Source: Aminobacter aganoensis
GTDB lineage: Bacteria; Pseudomonadota; Alphaproteobacteria; Rhizobiales; Rhizobiaceae
Reading direction: 5' to 3'
Assembly (NCBI RefSeq): GCF_014206975.1
Contig: NZ_JACHOU010000002.1
Coordinates: 558,001-622,000, forward strand
DNA: 64,000 nt
Shown in pieces: positions 1 through 9,754 of this stretch. Each line of letters opens with the position of its first letter. Positions within the stretch are counted from its first letter, which is position 1. The notes under the pieces were generated by a model, which saw only the letters and a program-made list of their open reading frames with translations, searched no databases and had not been told where the DNA came from. Position numbers and translations under genes: made by a program.

Positions 1-1215
<1,215 letters not shown>

Positions 1216-1230
1216 CTATTTCGCCGCGGC

Positions 1231-2097
1231 TCAGTTGCCGGCGGCCGCGACCTTGGCCGCACCGTCCGTCTCAGCCATCAGCGCCTTGTTGGCACCCGGC
1301 AGGTCGGTCCTCGCGGCAGCCAGCCACGTCGTATACTGTGCGTCGCTGACGACGCGGATTGCGATCGGCATGTAGGCGTGGTCCTTGCCGCAAAGCTCGG
1401 AGCACTGGCCGTAATACAGGCCTTCCTTGTCAGCCTTGAACCAGGTCTCGTTGATGCGACCCGGGACGGCGTCGACCTTGATGCCGAAGGCCGGCATGGC
1501 GAAGGCGTGAATCACGTCCGATGCGGTGACCAGCACGCGAACGACCTGACCAATTGGAACGACAACTTCGTTGTCGACGGCGAGAAGGCGCGGATAGGCA
1601 CCCTTGTCTTCCTTGCCGGCAGCCGCGCGGTCACCCTCGGCGAGCATCGCCGCGTTGAACGAAAGCGGCTCTTCCGTCTGGTATTCGTAATCCCAGTTCC
1701 ACTGGTTGCCCGTCGCCTTGATCGTCAGCTTCGGCTCCTCGACGGGCGAATACTGCGCGGTCAGAAGCTGGAAGGACGGGATGGCCAGGAACAGCAGGAT
1801 GACAACCGGACCGACGGTCCAGACGACCTCGATCAGCGTGTTGTGGCTGGTGCGCGACGGCACTGGATTGGCGCTCGCCCGGAACCTGATGATGCAATAG
1901 GCCAGCAGGATCAGGACGAAGAGCGTGATCGGAACGATGAACCACAGCGTGTAGCGCTCGAACCAGGTGATCTGCTCCATGATGCCGGTCGCGGCCGGCT
2001 GGAATGTGGTCTGCCACTCTACCGGCTGCGCCGCATAGGCCACGGCGCTGGCAAAGGAAGCAGTCGCCGCGACGGCGCTAGCAAGGATTTTTCTCAT
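1231..2097 (-). CDS. ctaC: Cytochrome c oxidase subunit II
   Basis: This subunit takes electrons from cytochrome c through the binuclear CuA centre and passes them to subunit I. The product is 288 residues. It has an N-terminal signal sequence (MRKILASAVAATASFASAVA), two membrane helices, and a periplasmic cupredoxin domain. The CuA motif is complete, with Cys232, Cys236, His240 and Met243 in GQCSELCGKDHAYM. The frame stays open upstream to 2241, but the extension has no signal-peptide character, while the ATG at 2097 is followed by a proper signal peptide and preceded by the purine-rich sequence GGAGATACAGAGGG. It is the first gene of the cta cluster in this window. Confidence 0.96.
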   Translation of the reverse strand: MRKILASAVAATASFASAVAYAAQPVEWQTTFQPAATGIMEQITWFERYTLWFIVPITLFVLILLAYCIIRFRASANPVPSRTSHNTLIEVVWTVGPVVILLFLAIPSFQLLTAQYSPVEEPKLTIKATGNQWNWDYEYQTEEPLSFNAAMLAEGDRAAAGKEDKGAYPRLLAVDNEVVVPIGQVVRVLVTASDVIHAFAMPAFGIKVDAVPGRINETWFKADKEGLYYGQCSELCGKDHAYMPIAIRVVSDAQYTTWLAAARTDLPGANKALMAETDGAAKVAAAGN

Positions 2098-2478
2098 CAC
2101 CCTCTGTATCTCCCATTTCCATGCGGTCTTGGCCGCAAGGACATCGTGCCGCTCCGGGACGGGAATCCCAGAGACGTTCGGAGGTTCAAACCATACTCTC
2201 TTTGTAACCGCAAGGAAGCAGAGGCGGAACTCATGCGGCATTTTTGCGCGCAGGCGGCAAGGCTGGCGCTTGGGCCCGTTTGGCGCTAGTTGATGGACGC
2301 ATCAGGGTGGGCCAGCCGCCCGCAGGGTGCTGGCACGCGCTCAAAAGTCGTCGCAATTCGAGCAAAATTGAACTCGAATGTCTGGAAAACCTATGATTGC
2401 GGGATGGCGAAGGCGCCCTCTTGTTATTTACTAGCTGCCGGCACGACCTAAATTGTCGTGATTCGCAATGGAGCCGTC
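2098..2478. other. Intergenic region between divergent ctaC and ialB
   Basis: No gene is supported in these 380 bases. They must hold the promoters of ctaC (leftward) and ialB (rightward). A perfect inverted repeat, ATTCGAG at 2356-2362 and CTCGAAT at 2373-2379 with a 10-base spacer, lies in its most AT-rich part and could be a regulator site or weak hairpin. No convincing -35/-10 pair was identified. Confidence 0.5.
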
Positions 2479-2991
2479 ATGAAGTCTGGGCTTTTGAAAA
2501 CCTTGGCCAAGGTGTTGGTCGCCGCTGTCTGCCTGGCCCCCATGCAGGCCGGCGCGCAGCAGAGCGGCACGGTCAAGTCCACCCATGGCGCGTGGTCGAT
2601 CATCTGCGACACGCCTGCGGGCGCCACCAACGAACAATGCGTGATGATGCAGAACGTCATCGCCGAGGACCGCCCCGAGATGGGTCTCTCGGTGGTCATC
2701 CTGCGCACTGCCGACAACAAGGCCGAGATCCTGCGCGTGCTCGCGCCGCTCGGCGTGCTCCTGCCCAACGGCCTTGGCCTCAATGTCGACCAGAAGGACA
2801 TCGGCCGCGCCTATTTCGTGCGCTGCTTCCAGGACGGCTGCTATGCGGAAGTGATCCTCGACAAGCCGTTGCTCGACACGCTGAAGGCCGGCAAGGCCGC
2901 CACCTTCATCGTCTTCCAGACGCCCGAGGAAGGCATCGGCATCCCGGTCGACCTCAACGGCTTTGGCGAAGGCTTCGCCGCGCTGCCCTGA
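2479..2991 (+). CDS. ialB: Invasion-associated locus B (IalB) family periplasmic protein
   Basis: The 170-residue product matches the IalB family, periplasmic proteins widespread in Rhizobiales and named for a Bartonella virulence factor; their biochemical role is unclear. A signal peptide covers about residues 1-28, ending near MQAGAQQ. The mature part starts with the family pattern THGAWSIICDTP, has four cysteines likely to form disulfides (in IICD, EQCVM, VRCFQDGCY), and ends with a typical FGEGFAALP. The GTG at 2458 is also in frame, but GGAG at 2470-2473 is well placed for the ATG at 2479, which starts directly with the signal peptide. Confidence 0.9.
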   Translation: MKSGLLKTLAKVLVAAVCLAPMQAGAQQSGTVKSTHGAWSIICDTPAGATNEQCVMMQNVIAEDRPEMGLSVVILRTADNKAEILRVLAPLGVLLPNGLGLNVDQKDIGRAYFVRCFQDGCYAEVILDKPLLDTLKAGKAATFIVFQTPEEGIGIPVDLNGFGEGFAALP

Positions 2992-3004
2992 TGCGGAGCG
3001 GCAC

Positions 3005-3024
3005 GGCGCTGCCGCGCCAGCGCC
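3005..3024. terminator. Hairpin between convergent genes
   Basis: GGCGCTG (3005-3011) and CAGCGCC (3018-3024) form a perfect 7-bp stem with a 6-base loop, between the ialB stop and the stop of the convergent small gene. There is no T-run, so it is a candidate bidirectional hairpin only. Confidence 0.4.
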
Positions 3025-3267
3025 TCAACGTGGCTTGAACGGCGAGATCGGCTCCATCAACTGGGCCTCGGGCATCGTTTCGACTTCGAGGCCGTGCTGG
3101 CTGGCATAGCTGCGCAGAGCCTCGGTCGCCGCAGGTTCGGACACCTCGACATCGATCATCGACCGCGAGCGCGACGTCACCGAGATGCCGGGCAGGCTGT
3201 CGATCTCGCTTGCCACTTGGGCTGCGTCCTTCGCAGCCTTGCCAATGATCAGAACCAGCTTTTCCAC
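3025..3267 (-). CDS. Small protein resembling a free-standing subtilase propeptide (inhibitor I9-like)
   Basis: An 80-residue protein with no signal peptide or membrane segment. The order of predicted elements is strand (EKLVLIIG), helix (KAAKDAAQVASEIDSLPG), two strands (ISVTSRSRSMIDVEV), helix (ATEALRSYASQHG), strand (LEVETMPEAQ). This is the ferredoxin-like pattern of subtilisin propeptides and I9 inhibitors. It lies 89 bp downstream of an S8 peptidase gene on the same strand, which supports a role as inhibitor or folding partner of that enzyme. The family assignment is inference from pattern and context, not a clear match. The frame is open far upstream; GTG at 3267 is chosen because it begins the first strand. 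The upstream extension looks like translated noncoding sequence. Confidence 0.6.
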   Translation of the reverse strand: MEKLVLIIGKAAKDAAQVASEIDSLPGISVTSRSRSMIDVEVSEPAATEALRSYASQHGLEVETMPEAQLMEPISPFKPR

Positions 3268-3356
3268 GCGCGAGCACTCCAGCGTCACGATCGGCCTCGG
3301 ATCGTCGCCCGAGGATATAGGGCGCCGCTTCGCAAGCGCAACCGGGCGGGCAGCCG

Positions 3357-4868
3357 TCAGATGATCATGCCGCCGCCCTCGCGGACTGCGCCAAACCCAT
3401 GCTTGCGAAGGCTGGCGAACGCCAGTTGCCTCATGGCCTGGTGGCGAGCCCTGTTGCCCGGCATCGCAAGGATGGCGGGGTTGGCCGACAACATCCGCGC
3501 AATCGCACCCGTCATTGCCGGACATGCCATCGACGTACCGCTCATCGGCGCATATCGGTCGCCCGGCACGGTGGAAACCACGCCTGCCCCCGGCCCGATC
3601 AGGTCTATCCTCGTCGGCGCATGCCCCTCGTTGGAAAAGCTGGCGAAGAAATCGTCGCGATCGGGGTCTCCGCGGTCGCTCGACAACGTCCAGCGGTCAT
3701 ATGCATTGGCGGGCATGCCGGGCTCCCAGCCAAGCGCCGAAACGGCAATGGCATCCCGGTGCCGTGCCGGAAACGCCACGAAGCGCCGGAAGTCGTTGCC
3801 GGCCGCGGCAACGACGAGGACGCCCTGCTCTGCCGCATTCTCGATTGCCAGCGACAGCACGCGATCGTCCTGGCTCGGATTGGCGTCCCGCTCGAACTTC
3901 AGGCTGAGGTTGATGACATGGCATCCGTCCGCAACGGCCTGCTCGATCGCCCGGTGGATCTCGAAATTCCTGGCGATACCTGTGTCCGGGTCATCGAACA
4001 CCCGGTAGCTGCGAATGCGCGCGCCCGGCGCAACACCGCCGTACCCGTTCGCGCCATTGCCGGCGATGATGCCTGCGACATGCGTGCCGTGGCCGATCGA
4101 CGAATCTTCGTCGCCATCCACGTTGGGCAGGTCCACATGTCGATCGACACCGCTGTCCACGACCCCGACCACCACGCCTTTGCCGCTGCCTGCAGGTCCG
4201 GGCGGAAGAAAATGCCGGAGGCTGTCGGCTGCGCTCGTCAGATCGATTGGATCCAGCACGATGACGCTGCCCGACGGCAGGTCCGCCTTTCGCCGAAAAT
4301 GTCCCCAATGTCCGGCAAAGCCAGGCTCGACGGCAAGCATCGCGTCCATCACCGCCGGTGCCCTCAGGCCGAATCTCACGATGCCGGCGCTGTCCGAAAC
4401 GGCCGTCAGCTGCTGGCCGCCGTTCTTCAGCCCCAATGTCGCAACCGCATTGCTGACGGGATTGCCGTTACCGGCCGACTGGAGAGCGATGCTGAAGAAC
4501 TCGGCCCCGGACGGACCGAGGCTTCCGGTCAGGCGAAGACGACCGACACGAACATCCGCCACGGCCATCGTGTAGTTCACCACGGGATGGAAGGTTCCAC
4601 CCACGGCGGCCGGCGCCGGTCCCACGATCGATGTCCTGACCAGCGTGACGCCGCTTTGCGGAACGACTTCCAGAACCTCCAAGCCACGTGTCGTCAGCTC
4701 ATCGGCCACGGGCATGGGCCTGACGGTTACCGGCAGTGCGAAACCTATGCCTCCGGCCGGAGCCGCCAGAAAATCCAGTTCCGTATCAATGGCCACCACC
4801 TTCTCCAGCGCGACCACCACATCCTCGCCGCTGGAGCGCTGATCGGGAATAAAGACGTACTCTTCCAT
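3357..4868 (-). CDS. S8 (subtilisin) family serine peptidase with N-terminal extension
   Basis: A 503-residue predicted intracellular peptidase; no signal peptide is visible. The catalytic triad is complete: Asp238 in VVDSGVD, His260 in GHGTHVAG and Ser446 in SGTSMACP, with the oxyanion Asn358 in VVAAAGND. About 230 residues precede the peptidase domain. They lack a recognisable I9 propeptide and include a beta-rich stretch (about residues 135-210) like carboxypeptidase-regulatory or Ig-like modules. The I9-like small gene lies just downstream on the same strand. An ATG at 4880 is in frame, but the GGGGGAG that follows it serves as ribosome site for the ATG at 4868. The promoter probably lies in the AT-rich stretch near 4915-4950. 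The substrate is unknown. Confidence 0.9.
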   Translation of the reverse strand: MEEYVFIPDQRSSGEDVVVALEKVVAIDTELDFLAAPAGGIGFALPVTVRPMPVADELTTRGLEVLEVVPQSGVTLVRTSIVGPAPAAVGGTFHPVVNYTMAVADVRVGRLRLTGSLGPSGAEFFSIALQSAGNGNPVSNAVATLGLKNGGQQLTAVSDSAGIVRFGLRAPAVMDAMLAVEPGFAGHWGHFRRKADLPSGSVIVLDPIDLTSAADSLRHFLPPGPAGSGKGVVVGVVDSGVDRHVDLPNVDGDEDSSIGHGTHVAGIIAGNGANGYGGVAPGARIRSYRVFDDPDTGIARNFEIHRAIEQAVADGCHVINLSLKFERDANPSQDDRVLSLAIENAAEQGVLVVAAAGNDFRRFVAFPARHRDAIAVSALGWEPGMPANAYDRWTLSSDRGDPDRDDFFASFSNEGHAPTRIDLIGPGAGVVSTVPGDRYAPMSGTSMACPAMTGAIARMLSANPAILAMPGNRARHQAMRQLAFASLRKHGFGAVREGGGMII

Positions 4869-5067
4869 TTGCTCCCCCATTTGGCGCGATCTGATTGAGC
4901 GCAGCGGCCAGAATACTCTTATTGATTGTATTTCTCAATTTACACATCTCTAGCTTGTAGGCCTGGATACGAGGCATGGCGTCCCTCGCCACTCCGCATC
5001 AGGCTAACGATTGCGATGACGGCCAAGCCGCCCTACATCAGGTTCAAACCTCTCCGGGATCCCTGCC

Positions 5068-6477
5068 ATGAACCTCGTCAGCCAGTTCGACATCACCGAA
5101 GACCGCGTGCGCAAGCTCGTCGCCGATACGATCGAGGGCGCCGACGATGGCGAGCTGTTCCTCGAATACCGCGAGGGCGAGGCGCTGATGTTCGACAATG
5201 GCCGGCTGAAGACGGCCAGCTTCAACACCGACCAGGGTTTTGGCCTGCGCGCGGTCGCCGGCGAGGCCACCGGCTATGCCCATTCCAGCGAGCTGTCCGA
5301 AGCGGCCCTGCTGCGTGCCTCCGACGCCGTCTCCGCGGTCAAGGGCGGCTATTCCGGCACGCTCGCCGCCGCCCCTGCACGCACCAACCGCCATCTCTAC
5401 GGCGAGGAAAACCCGATCTCCTCCCCCTCGTTCGAGGCCAAGGCCAAGCTCTTGCAGGAAATTGACGCCTGGCTGCGCGACAAGGATCCGCGCGTCCGCC
5501 AGGTCACGGCGTCGCTTGCCTCGTCGTGGCAGCATGTCGAGATCCTGCGCGGCGACGGCCAGGTGGTACGTGATATCCGTCCGCTGGTGCGCATGAACGT
5601 TGCCGTGGTCGTCGGCGACGGCGACCGCCAGGAAAGCGGTTCTTATGGTGCTGGCGGACGCAAGAGCTTCGATGAATTCCTGACCGAGGACAGCTGGCAG
5701 ACCGCCGCCTCGGAAGCCCTGCGCCAGGCGCTGGTCAATCTCGAGGCGATCCCCGCCCCTGCCGGCACCTTCGACGTCGTGCTGTCGTCCGGCTGGCCCG
5801 GCGTCATGCTGCACGAGGCCGTCGGCCACGGTCTCGAAGGCGACTTCAACCGCAAGAAGACCTCGGCCTTCGCCGGCCTGATGGGCCAGCAGGTCGCTGC
5901 CAAGGGCGTGACCGTCGTCGACGACGGTACCATCGCTGAGCGCCGCGGCTCGATCACCGTCGACGACGAGGGCACGCCGAGCGGCCGCAACGTGCTGATC
6001 GAGGACGGCAAGCTGGTCGGCTACATGCAGGACCGCCAGAACGCCCGCCTGATGGGCATGAAGGCGACCGGCAACGGCCGCCGCGAATCCTACGCGCACC
6101 AGCCGATGCCGCGCATGACCAACACTTACATGACCTCGGGCGACATGACCCCGGAAGAGATCATCGCCTCGGTCAAGAACGGCATCTACGCCGTCTCCTT
6201 CGGCGGCGGCCAGGTCGACATCACCTCGGGCAAGTTCGTGTTCGGCTGCACCGAGGCCTACATGATCGAGGACGGCAAGGTGACCCAGCCGATCAAGGGC
6301 GCGATGCTGATCGGCAACGGCCCGGACGCGATGCACCGCGTCACCATGGTCGGCAACGACATGAAGCTCGACACCGGCATCGGCATGTGCGGCAAGGCCG
6401 GACAGGGCGTGCCGGTCGGCGTCGGCCAGCCGCATCTCAGGATGAACCAGATGACGGTCGGCGGCACGCGCGTCTAG
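5068..6477 (+). CDS. tldD: Metalloprotease TldD
   Basis: TldD forms a heterodimeric zinc protease with TldE/PmbA. In other bacteria it degrades unfolded peptides, matures microcins and acts on CcdA. The 469-residue product has the expected family length and the zinc-binding HExxxH motif at residues 249-254 (HEAVGHGLEGDF). The Gly-rich C-terminal part (GNDMKLDTGIGMCGKAGQG) is typical. The start at 5068 begins the conserved MNLVSQFDITEDRV. The partner pmbA is not in the window. In rhizobia tldD is usually found next to the cox cluster, as here, but an S8 peptidase gene pair separates them in this genome. Confidence 0.96.
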   Translation: MNLVSQFDITEDRVRKLVADTIEGADDGELFLEYREGEALMFDNGRLKTASFNTDQGFGLRAVAGEATGYAHSSELSEAALLRASDAVSAVKGGYSGTLAAAPARTNRHLYGEENPISSPSFEAKAKLLQEIDAWLRDKDPRVRQVTASLASSWQHVEILRGDGQVVRDIRPLVRMNVAVVVGDGDRQESGSYGAGGRKSFDEFLTEDSWQTAASEALRQALVNLEAIPAPAGTFDVVLSSGWPGVMLHEAVGHGLEGDFNRKKTSAFAGLMGQQVAAKGVTVVDDGTIAERRGSITVDDEGTPSGRNVLIEDGKLVGYMQDRQNARLMGMKATGNGRRESYAHQPMPRMTNTYMTSGDMTPEEIIASVKNGIYAVSFGGGQVDITSGKFVFGCTEAYMIEDGKVTQPIKGAMLIGNGPDAMHRVTMVGNDMKLDTGIGMCGKAGQGVPVGVGQPHLRMNQMTVGGTRV

Positions 6478-6558
6478 TCAGGCACCTTGCCAGGCTAAAC
6501 GAGTATTCAATGATTGAATGATAGCAACGGCGGCATCACAGCCGCCGGAGCTTGCCGA

Positions 6559-7587
6559 ATGCTTGACAGCTTGCCGATCGAATTCTGGTATGCTGTCGTT
6601 GCTGTTAGCACGGCGATGTTGGTTCACCGGGCATATCGCCGGCGCAAGACCAATACCTCGCTGGCAGCGCTTCCCGAAGCCTTTCGGCGCGGCGCCACCA
6701 TGCTCGCAGGATCGCCGCAGGCAGCAGACGCAGCAGCACGCGCGGACTTCCTCATCCCCTGGGCGATCCAGCAGGTGCGTGGCAATGACGAGCCGGTCGA
6801 TCCGACTGCCCTGACGAGCCGGGAACTGCGCCTGGCGGAACTGGTTCATGCAGCGCTCGTTCTGGACGAACCGGCCTTCAAGGCGGCTTGCGGCCAGGTG
6901 TCGGCAATCGAAAGCAAGATCCTCGAATCGGTGCGCGGAATGGCGGCCCAGGAGCCACGCGTGACGCTGGAGCAATTCAAGGGCGACAGGCTGCAGGAAA
7001 GAGTTCGAAAGGCGCTGGCGCCGCGGCCGCCCTTGCCCACGGCATCGGCGGCGGCGGAACGCGGCGAGGCCCCTCCCCGCCGTTTCAAGCAGGTGTCGGA
7101 ATTGCTGGACTGGCTGCCGGACAACAGCGCCCCCGATCTCTGGCATCTGCTGGTTGCCAACCTGAACTACGACTACGAAGACACGCTCAAGGTCGTGCAT
7201 TGGATCGTCAGCCAGCCCGACTGCGATCGGGCGACGGCGGCGCTGGCCCTCTTCCTGATCAATGCCGATGCCTATATCGGTTACGAGACCCTCGAAGCCT
7301 GCGACGGCTGGGATCGCCACTACTGGTCGATAGCACGGACGATCTGCGAACGATCGGAAGCAGGCCTCTATCCCCGGTCGCGCTTCAACCTGACCTGTGT
7401 GAACGTCGACAACGACCAGACCGGCACGTTGGACATGTTGCTGCGCTGCGCGAGAGATCTGGTCGAGCGCGGCAAGAGGGTGCCATGGCCGATGCCGGTC
7501 AGGCTCCTGTCGCAACCGTTCGAAGGGCGCGATGCCATGTCGGCGACCTATCTGGTCAACGACGACACGCTTTACCACCGCGCCTAG
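6559..7587 (+). CDS. Membrane-anchored protein with a DUF4274-like segment, function unknown
   Basis: A 342-residue protein with one N-terminal membrane helix (FWYAVVAVSTAMLVHRAY, about residues 9-26) followed by a basic RRRK patch, which predicts a cytoplasmic body. A helical middle part precedes a segment around residues 195-250 (DLWHLLVANLNYDYEDTLK, then WIVSQPDCDRATAAL) that recalls DUF4274 proteins, where WD-rich helices surround a PxCD motif. That link is from memory and tentative. The frame is open from a TTG at 6514, but ATG 6559 is preceded by GGAG at 8-base spacing. A perfect palindrome, ATTCAA-TGA-TTGAAT, lies upstream at 6505-6519. Confidence 0.75.
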   Translation: MLDSLPIEFWYAVVAVSTAMLVHRAYRRRKTNTSLAALPEAFRRGATMLAGSPQAADAAARADFLIPWAIQQVRGNDEPVDPTALTSRELRLAELVHAALVLDEPAFKAACGQVSAIESKILESVRGMAAQEPRVTLEQFKGDRLQERVRKALAPRPPLPTASAAAERGEAPPRRFKQVSELLDWLPDNSAPDLWHLLVANLNYDYEDTLKVVHWIVSQPDCDRATAALALFLINADAYIGYETLEACDGWDRHYWSIARTICERSEAGLYPRSRFNLTCVNVDNDQTGTLDMLLRCARDLVERGKRVPWPMPVRLLSQPFEGRDAMSATYLVNDDTLYHRA

Positions 7588-7606
7588 GCGTTCGCATCGA
7601 GCGGGC

Positions 7607-8848
7607 TCAGCGCCGCTTCTTCGGCTTCTCCAGCAGCGCCACCGCCTCGACGTGGTGCGACCAGAGGAACTGGTCGATCGGCGTCACGCTCTTCAATGCG
7701 TAACCGCCGTCGATGAGGATGCGGAGATCCCGCGCCAGCGTCGCCGGGTTGCACGACACCGCAGCCACATAAGGCACGTCGGAGCGGGCGATCTGCTTGC
7801 ACTGGTCCTCGGCGCCGGCGCGCGGCGGGTCGAAGGCGACGCCGTCGAAGGCGTTGAGTTCCTTGAAGGTCAGCGGCCGGCGATCGAGGTCGCGGCGCTC
7901 GACGGTCACGCGCTTCAGGCCCGACGCGAAGCGGAAACCACGATCCAGAGCCGCCAATGCCGGCGCGTCGCCCTCGACGGCATGAACCTCCGAATTTGCC
8001 GCCAGCCGCAGCGAAAAGGTGCCGCTGCCGGAGTACAGGTCGGCGACCTTCTTGGCCTTGCGCAGATGGCCGGTGACGAGCGAGGCCATCGCCTGCTCGG
8101 CTTCGCCGACAGCCTGGACGAAACCGCCGGTCGGCGGCGTCACCGTGGCTGTGCCGAAGGTCAGCATCGGCTTGACCGGCTCGACGATGATCTCGCCGTC
8201 GATCGAAAGCCTGGCGATCTTCGACTTGATGACAAAATCGGTGGCGGCGCGGCGGATCGCCTCGGTCGGCTTGCCGCAATCGCTGGCGGCCACGTCGAAG
8301 CCGGATTCGGTCGCGGTGACCAGGAACCTGAAGGGTTTCGACGTGTTGGAGATGATGCCGGCGAGGTGGCGCAGGGTGCCCGCCGCCTCGACGATGGCCG
8401 GCAGCAGCACCGGGCACTCCTCGATATCGACGAGGGTGTGGGAAAACGCCTTGTTGTAGCCGAGATGCATCCCGGTCTCGGTGTTGCGGGCGGTAAAGGC
8501 GGCGCGCCTGCGGCTGTGCGGCGGACAGGCGACGAGCTCGCCGACCGCAGTTTCGATGCCCCTCGCCTTCAGCGCATGCGCCACCAGCCCGCGCTTCCAG
8601 TCGCGATAGGCCCGGTCCTCGAGATGCTGGATGGCGCAGCCGCCGCATTCGGTGAAATGGCGGCAGGCGGGCTCGATCCGCTGTGGCGAGGCCTCGATCA
8701 CGGCGAGCAATTGCGCGCGATCCTTTTCACGCGCAGCGGTCACCGTCTCGCCAGGCAGCGCAAAGGGAATGAAGATGTGGCCGCCATTGGCATCGACAAC
8801 GCCGTCGCCATGCGCGCCCAGCCGCGCAATCTCGAACCGTGCAGTCAT
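7607..8848 (-). CDS. 23S rRNA (uracil-5-)-methyltransferase, RumA/RlmD type
   Basis: A SAM-dependent RNA m5U methyltransferase of the TrmA/RumA family, 413 residues. It starts with a short TRAM-like beta domain, then has the 4Fe-4S ligands Cys62, Cys68, Cys71 and Cys145 (CxxxxxCGGC and EECPVL). A Rossmann fold follows with the SAM motif DLYSGSGTFSL near 270, DPPRAG at 340-345 and the catalytic Cys366 in VSCNPATLARD. The ATG overlaps the tlyA stop by four bases (ATGA), so the two are translationally coupled in the dxs-tlyA operon. Whether the target is U1939 (RlmD) or another uridine cannot be told from sequence. Confidence 0.93.
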   Translation of the reverse strand: MTARFEIARLGAHGDGVVDANGGHIFIPFALPGETVTAAREKDRAQLLAVIEASPQRIEPACRHFTECGGCAIQHLEDRAYRDWKRGLVAHALKARGIETAVGELVACPPHSRRRAAFTARNTETGMHLGYNKAFSHTLVDIEECPVLLPAIVEAAGTLRHLAGIISNTSKPFRFLVTATESGFDVAASDCGKPTEAIRRAATDFVIKSKIARLSIDGEIIVEPVKPMLTFGTATVTPPTGGFVQAVGEAEQAMASLVTGHLRKAKKVADLYSGSGTFSLRLAANSEVHAVEGDAPALAALDRGFRFASGLKRVTVERRDLDRRPLTFKELNAFDGVAFDPPRAGAEDQCKQIARSDVPYVAAVSCNPATLARDLRILIDGGYALKSVTPIDQFLWSHHVEAVALLEKPKKRR

Positions 8849-9711
8849 CGATCTTTCACTCCAGCGAGCAGGTATTCACGATTGCCGTCGGCGCCTTCGA
8901 GCGGCGACGGGCAGATGCCGAGCGCCCGCCAGCCCGGAATGGCGTCGAGCCAGATGCGCAATTCGTCGGCAATGCGCGGGCCGTCGTCGGCATTCCTCAG
9001 CAGGCCGCCCTTGCCGATCGCATCGCGCCCGGCCTCGAACTGCGGCTTGACCAGAAAAACACCCCTTGCGCCCGGCGCTGCCAGGTCGAGCGCGTTGGGC
9101 AGCGCCAGACGCAGCGAAATGAAGCTCACGTCAGAGACGAGAAAGTCCGGCTGCCTTCCGCCGAGGTCGTCAGCGGCCAGGTGACGCGCATTGAGGCCTT
9201 CGAGGCAGGTGACGCGCGGGTCCCACCTCAGCTTCTCGTCCATCTGGCCGTATCCGACGTCGATTGCCACGACATGGGCCGCACCGCGCTCCAGCAGCAC
9301 CTGCGTGAAGCCACCCGTCGAGGCGCCGATGTCCAGTGCCGTGCTGGCAGCCGGATCGAAGCCGAAATGATCGAGCCCGGCGATCAGCTTCAGCGCGGCG
9401 CGGGAAACATAGGCCTGCGCCGGATCGTCGACCTCGATGGCAACACCGACCGCAACCGTTTGTCCGGGCTTCTTCGCCGGCTGGCCGTCGACCGTCACGG
9501 CGCCGCGCCCCACCGCGTCGCGGGCGCGCGAGCGGCTGGCAAAAAAACCGCGGCTGACGAGCAATTCGTCGAGCCGCAGGCTGGCTCCGGAGCGCTGCGC
9601 GTCCGATTGGACGCGCACTGGTGCTCCAACTTCCTGAACCTGCGTATCGTGCTTTCCGGAAATCGATTCCGATTTCCGGGCCGATGCGCGGCCTTGCCTC
9701 GAGGTTTCCAT
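8845..9711 (-). CDS. tlyA: TlyA family rRNA 2'-O-methyltransferase / hemolysin-like
   Basis: TlyA proteins join an S4 RNA-binding domain to an FtsJ-like methyltransferase; the mycobacterial enzyme methylates 16S and 23S rRNA. Here the S4 domain starts at about residue 43 (LRLDELLVSRGFFASRSRA). The SAM motif is ALDIGASTGGFTQVLLERGA and the core ends with FLVKPQFEAGRDAIGKGG. With the ATG at 9711 the product is 288 residues and carries a roughly 40-residue charged N-terminal tail. The frame is open upstream to 9861, inside dxs. It lies 43 bp after dxs and overlaps the following methyltransferase gene. Confidence 0.9.
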   Translation of the reverse strand: METSRQGRASARKSESISGKHDTQVQEVGAPVRVQSDAQRSGASLRLDELLVSRGFFASRSRARDAVGRGAVTVDGQPAKKPGQTVAVGVAIEVDDPAQAYVSRAALKLIAGLDHFGFDPAASTALDIGASTGGFTQVLLERGAAHVVAIDVGYGQMDEKLRWDPRVTCLEGLNARHLAADDLGGRQPDFLVSDVSFISLRLALPNALDLAAPGARGVFLVKPQFEAGRDAIGKGGLLRNADDGPRIADELRIWLDAIPGWRALGICPSPLEGADGNREYLLAGVKDR

Positions 9712-9754
9712 GGCTTTCAATGGCGAATGCGCGCCCCGAAGGCAAGCGCCCCGA

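Noticed and set aside
5038-5056. T-loop-like sequence GGTTCAAACC suggesting a tRNA before tldD
   Set aside because: No matching acceptor, D or anticodon stems upstream; the surrounding bases do not fold as a tRNA.
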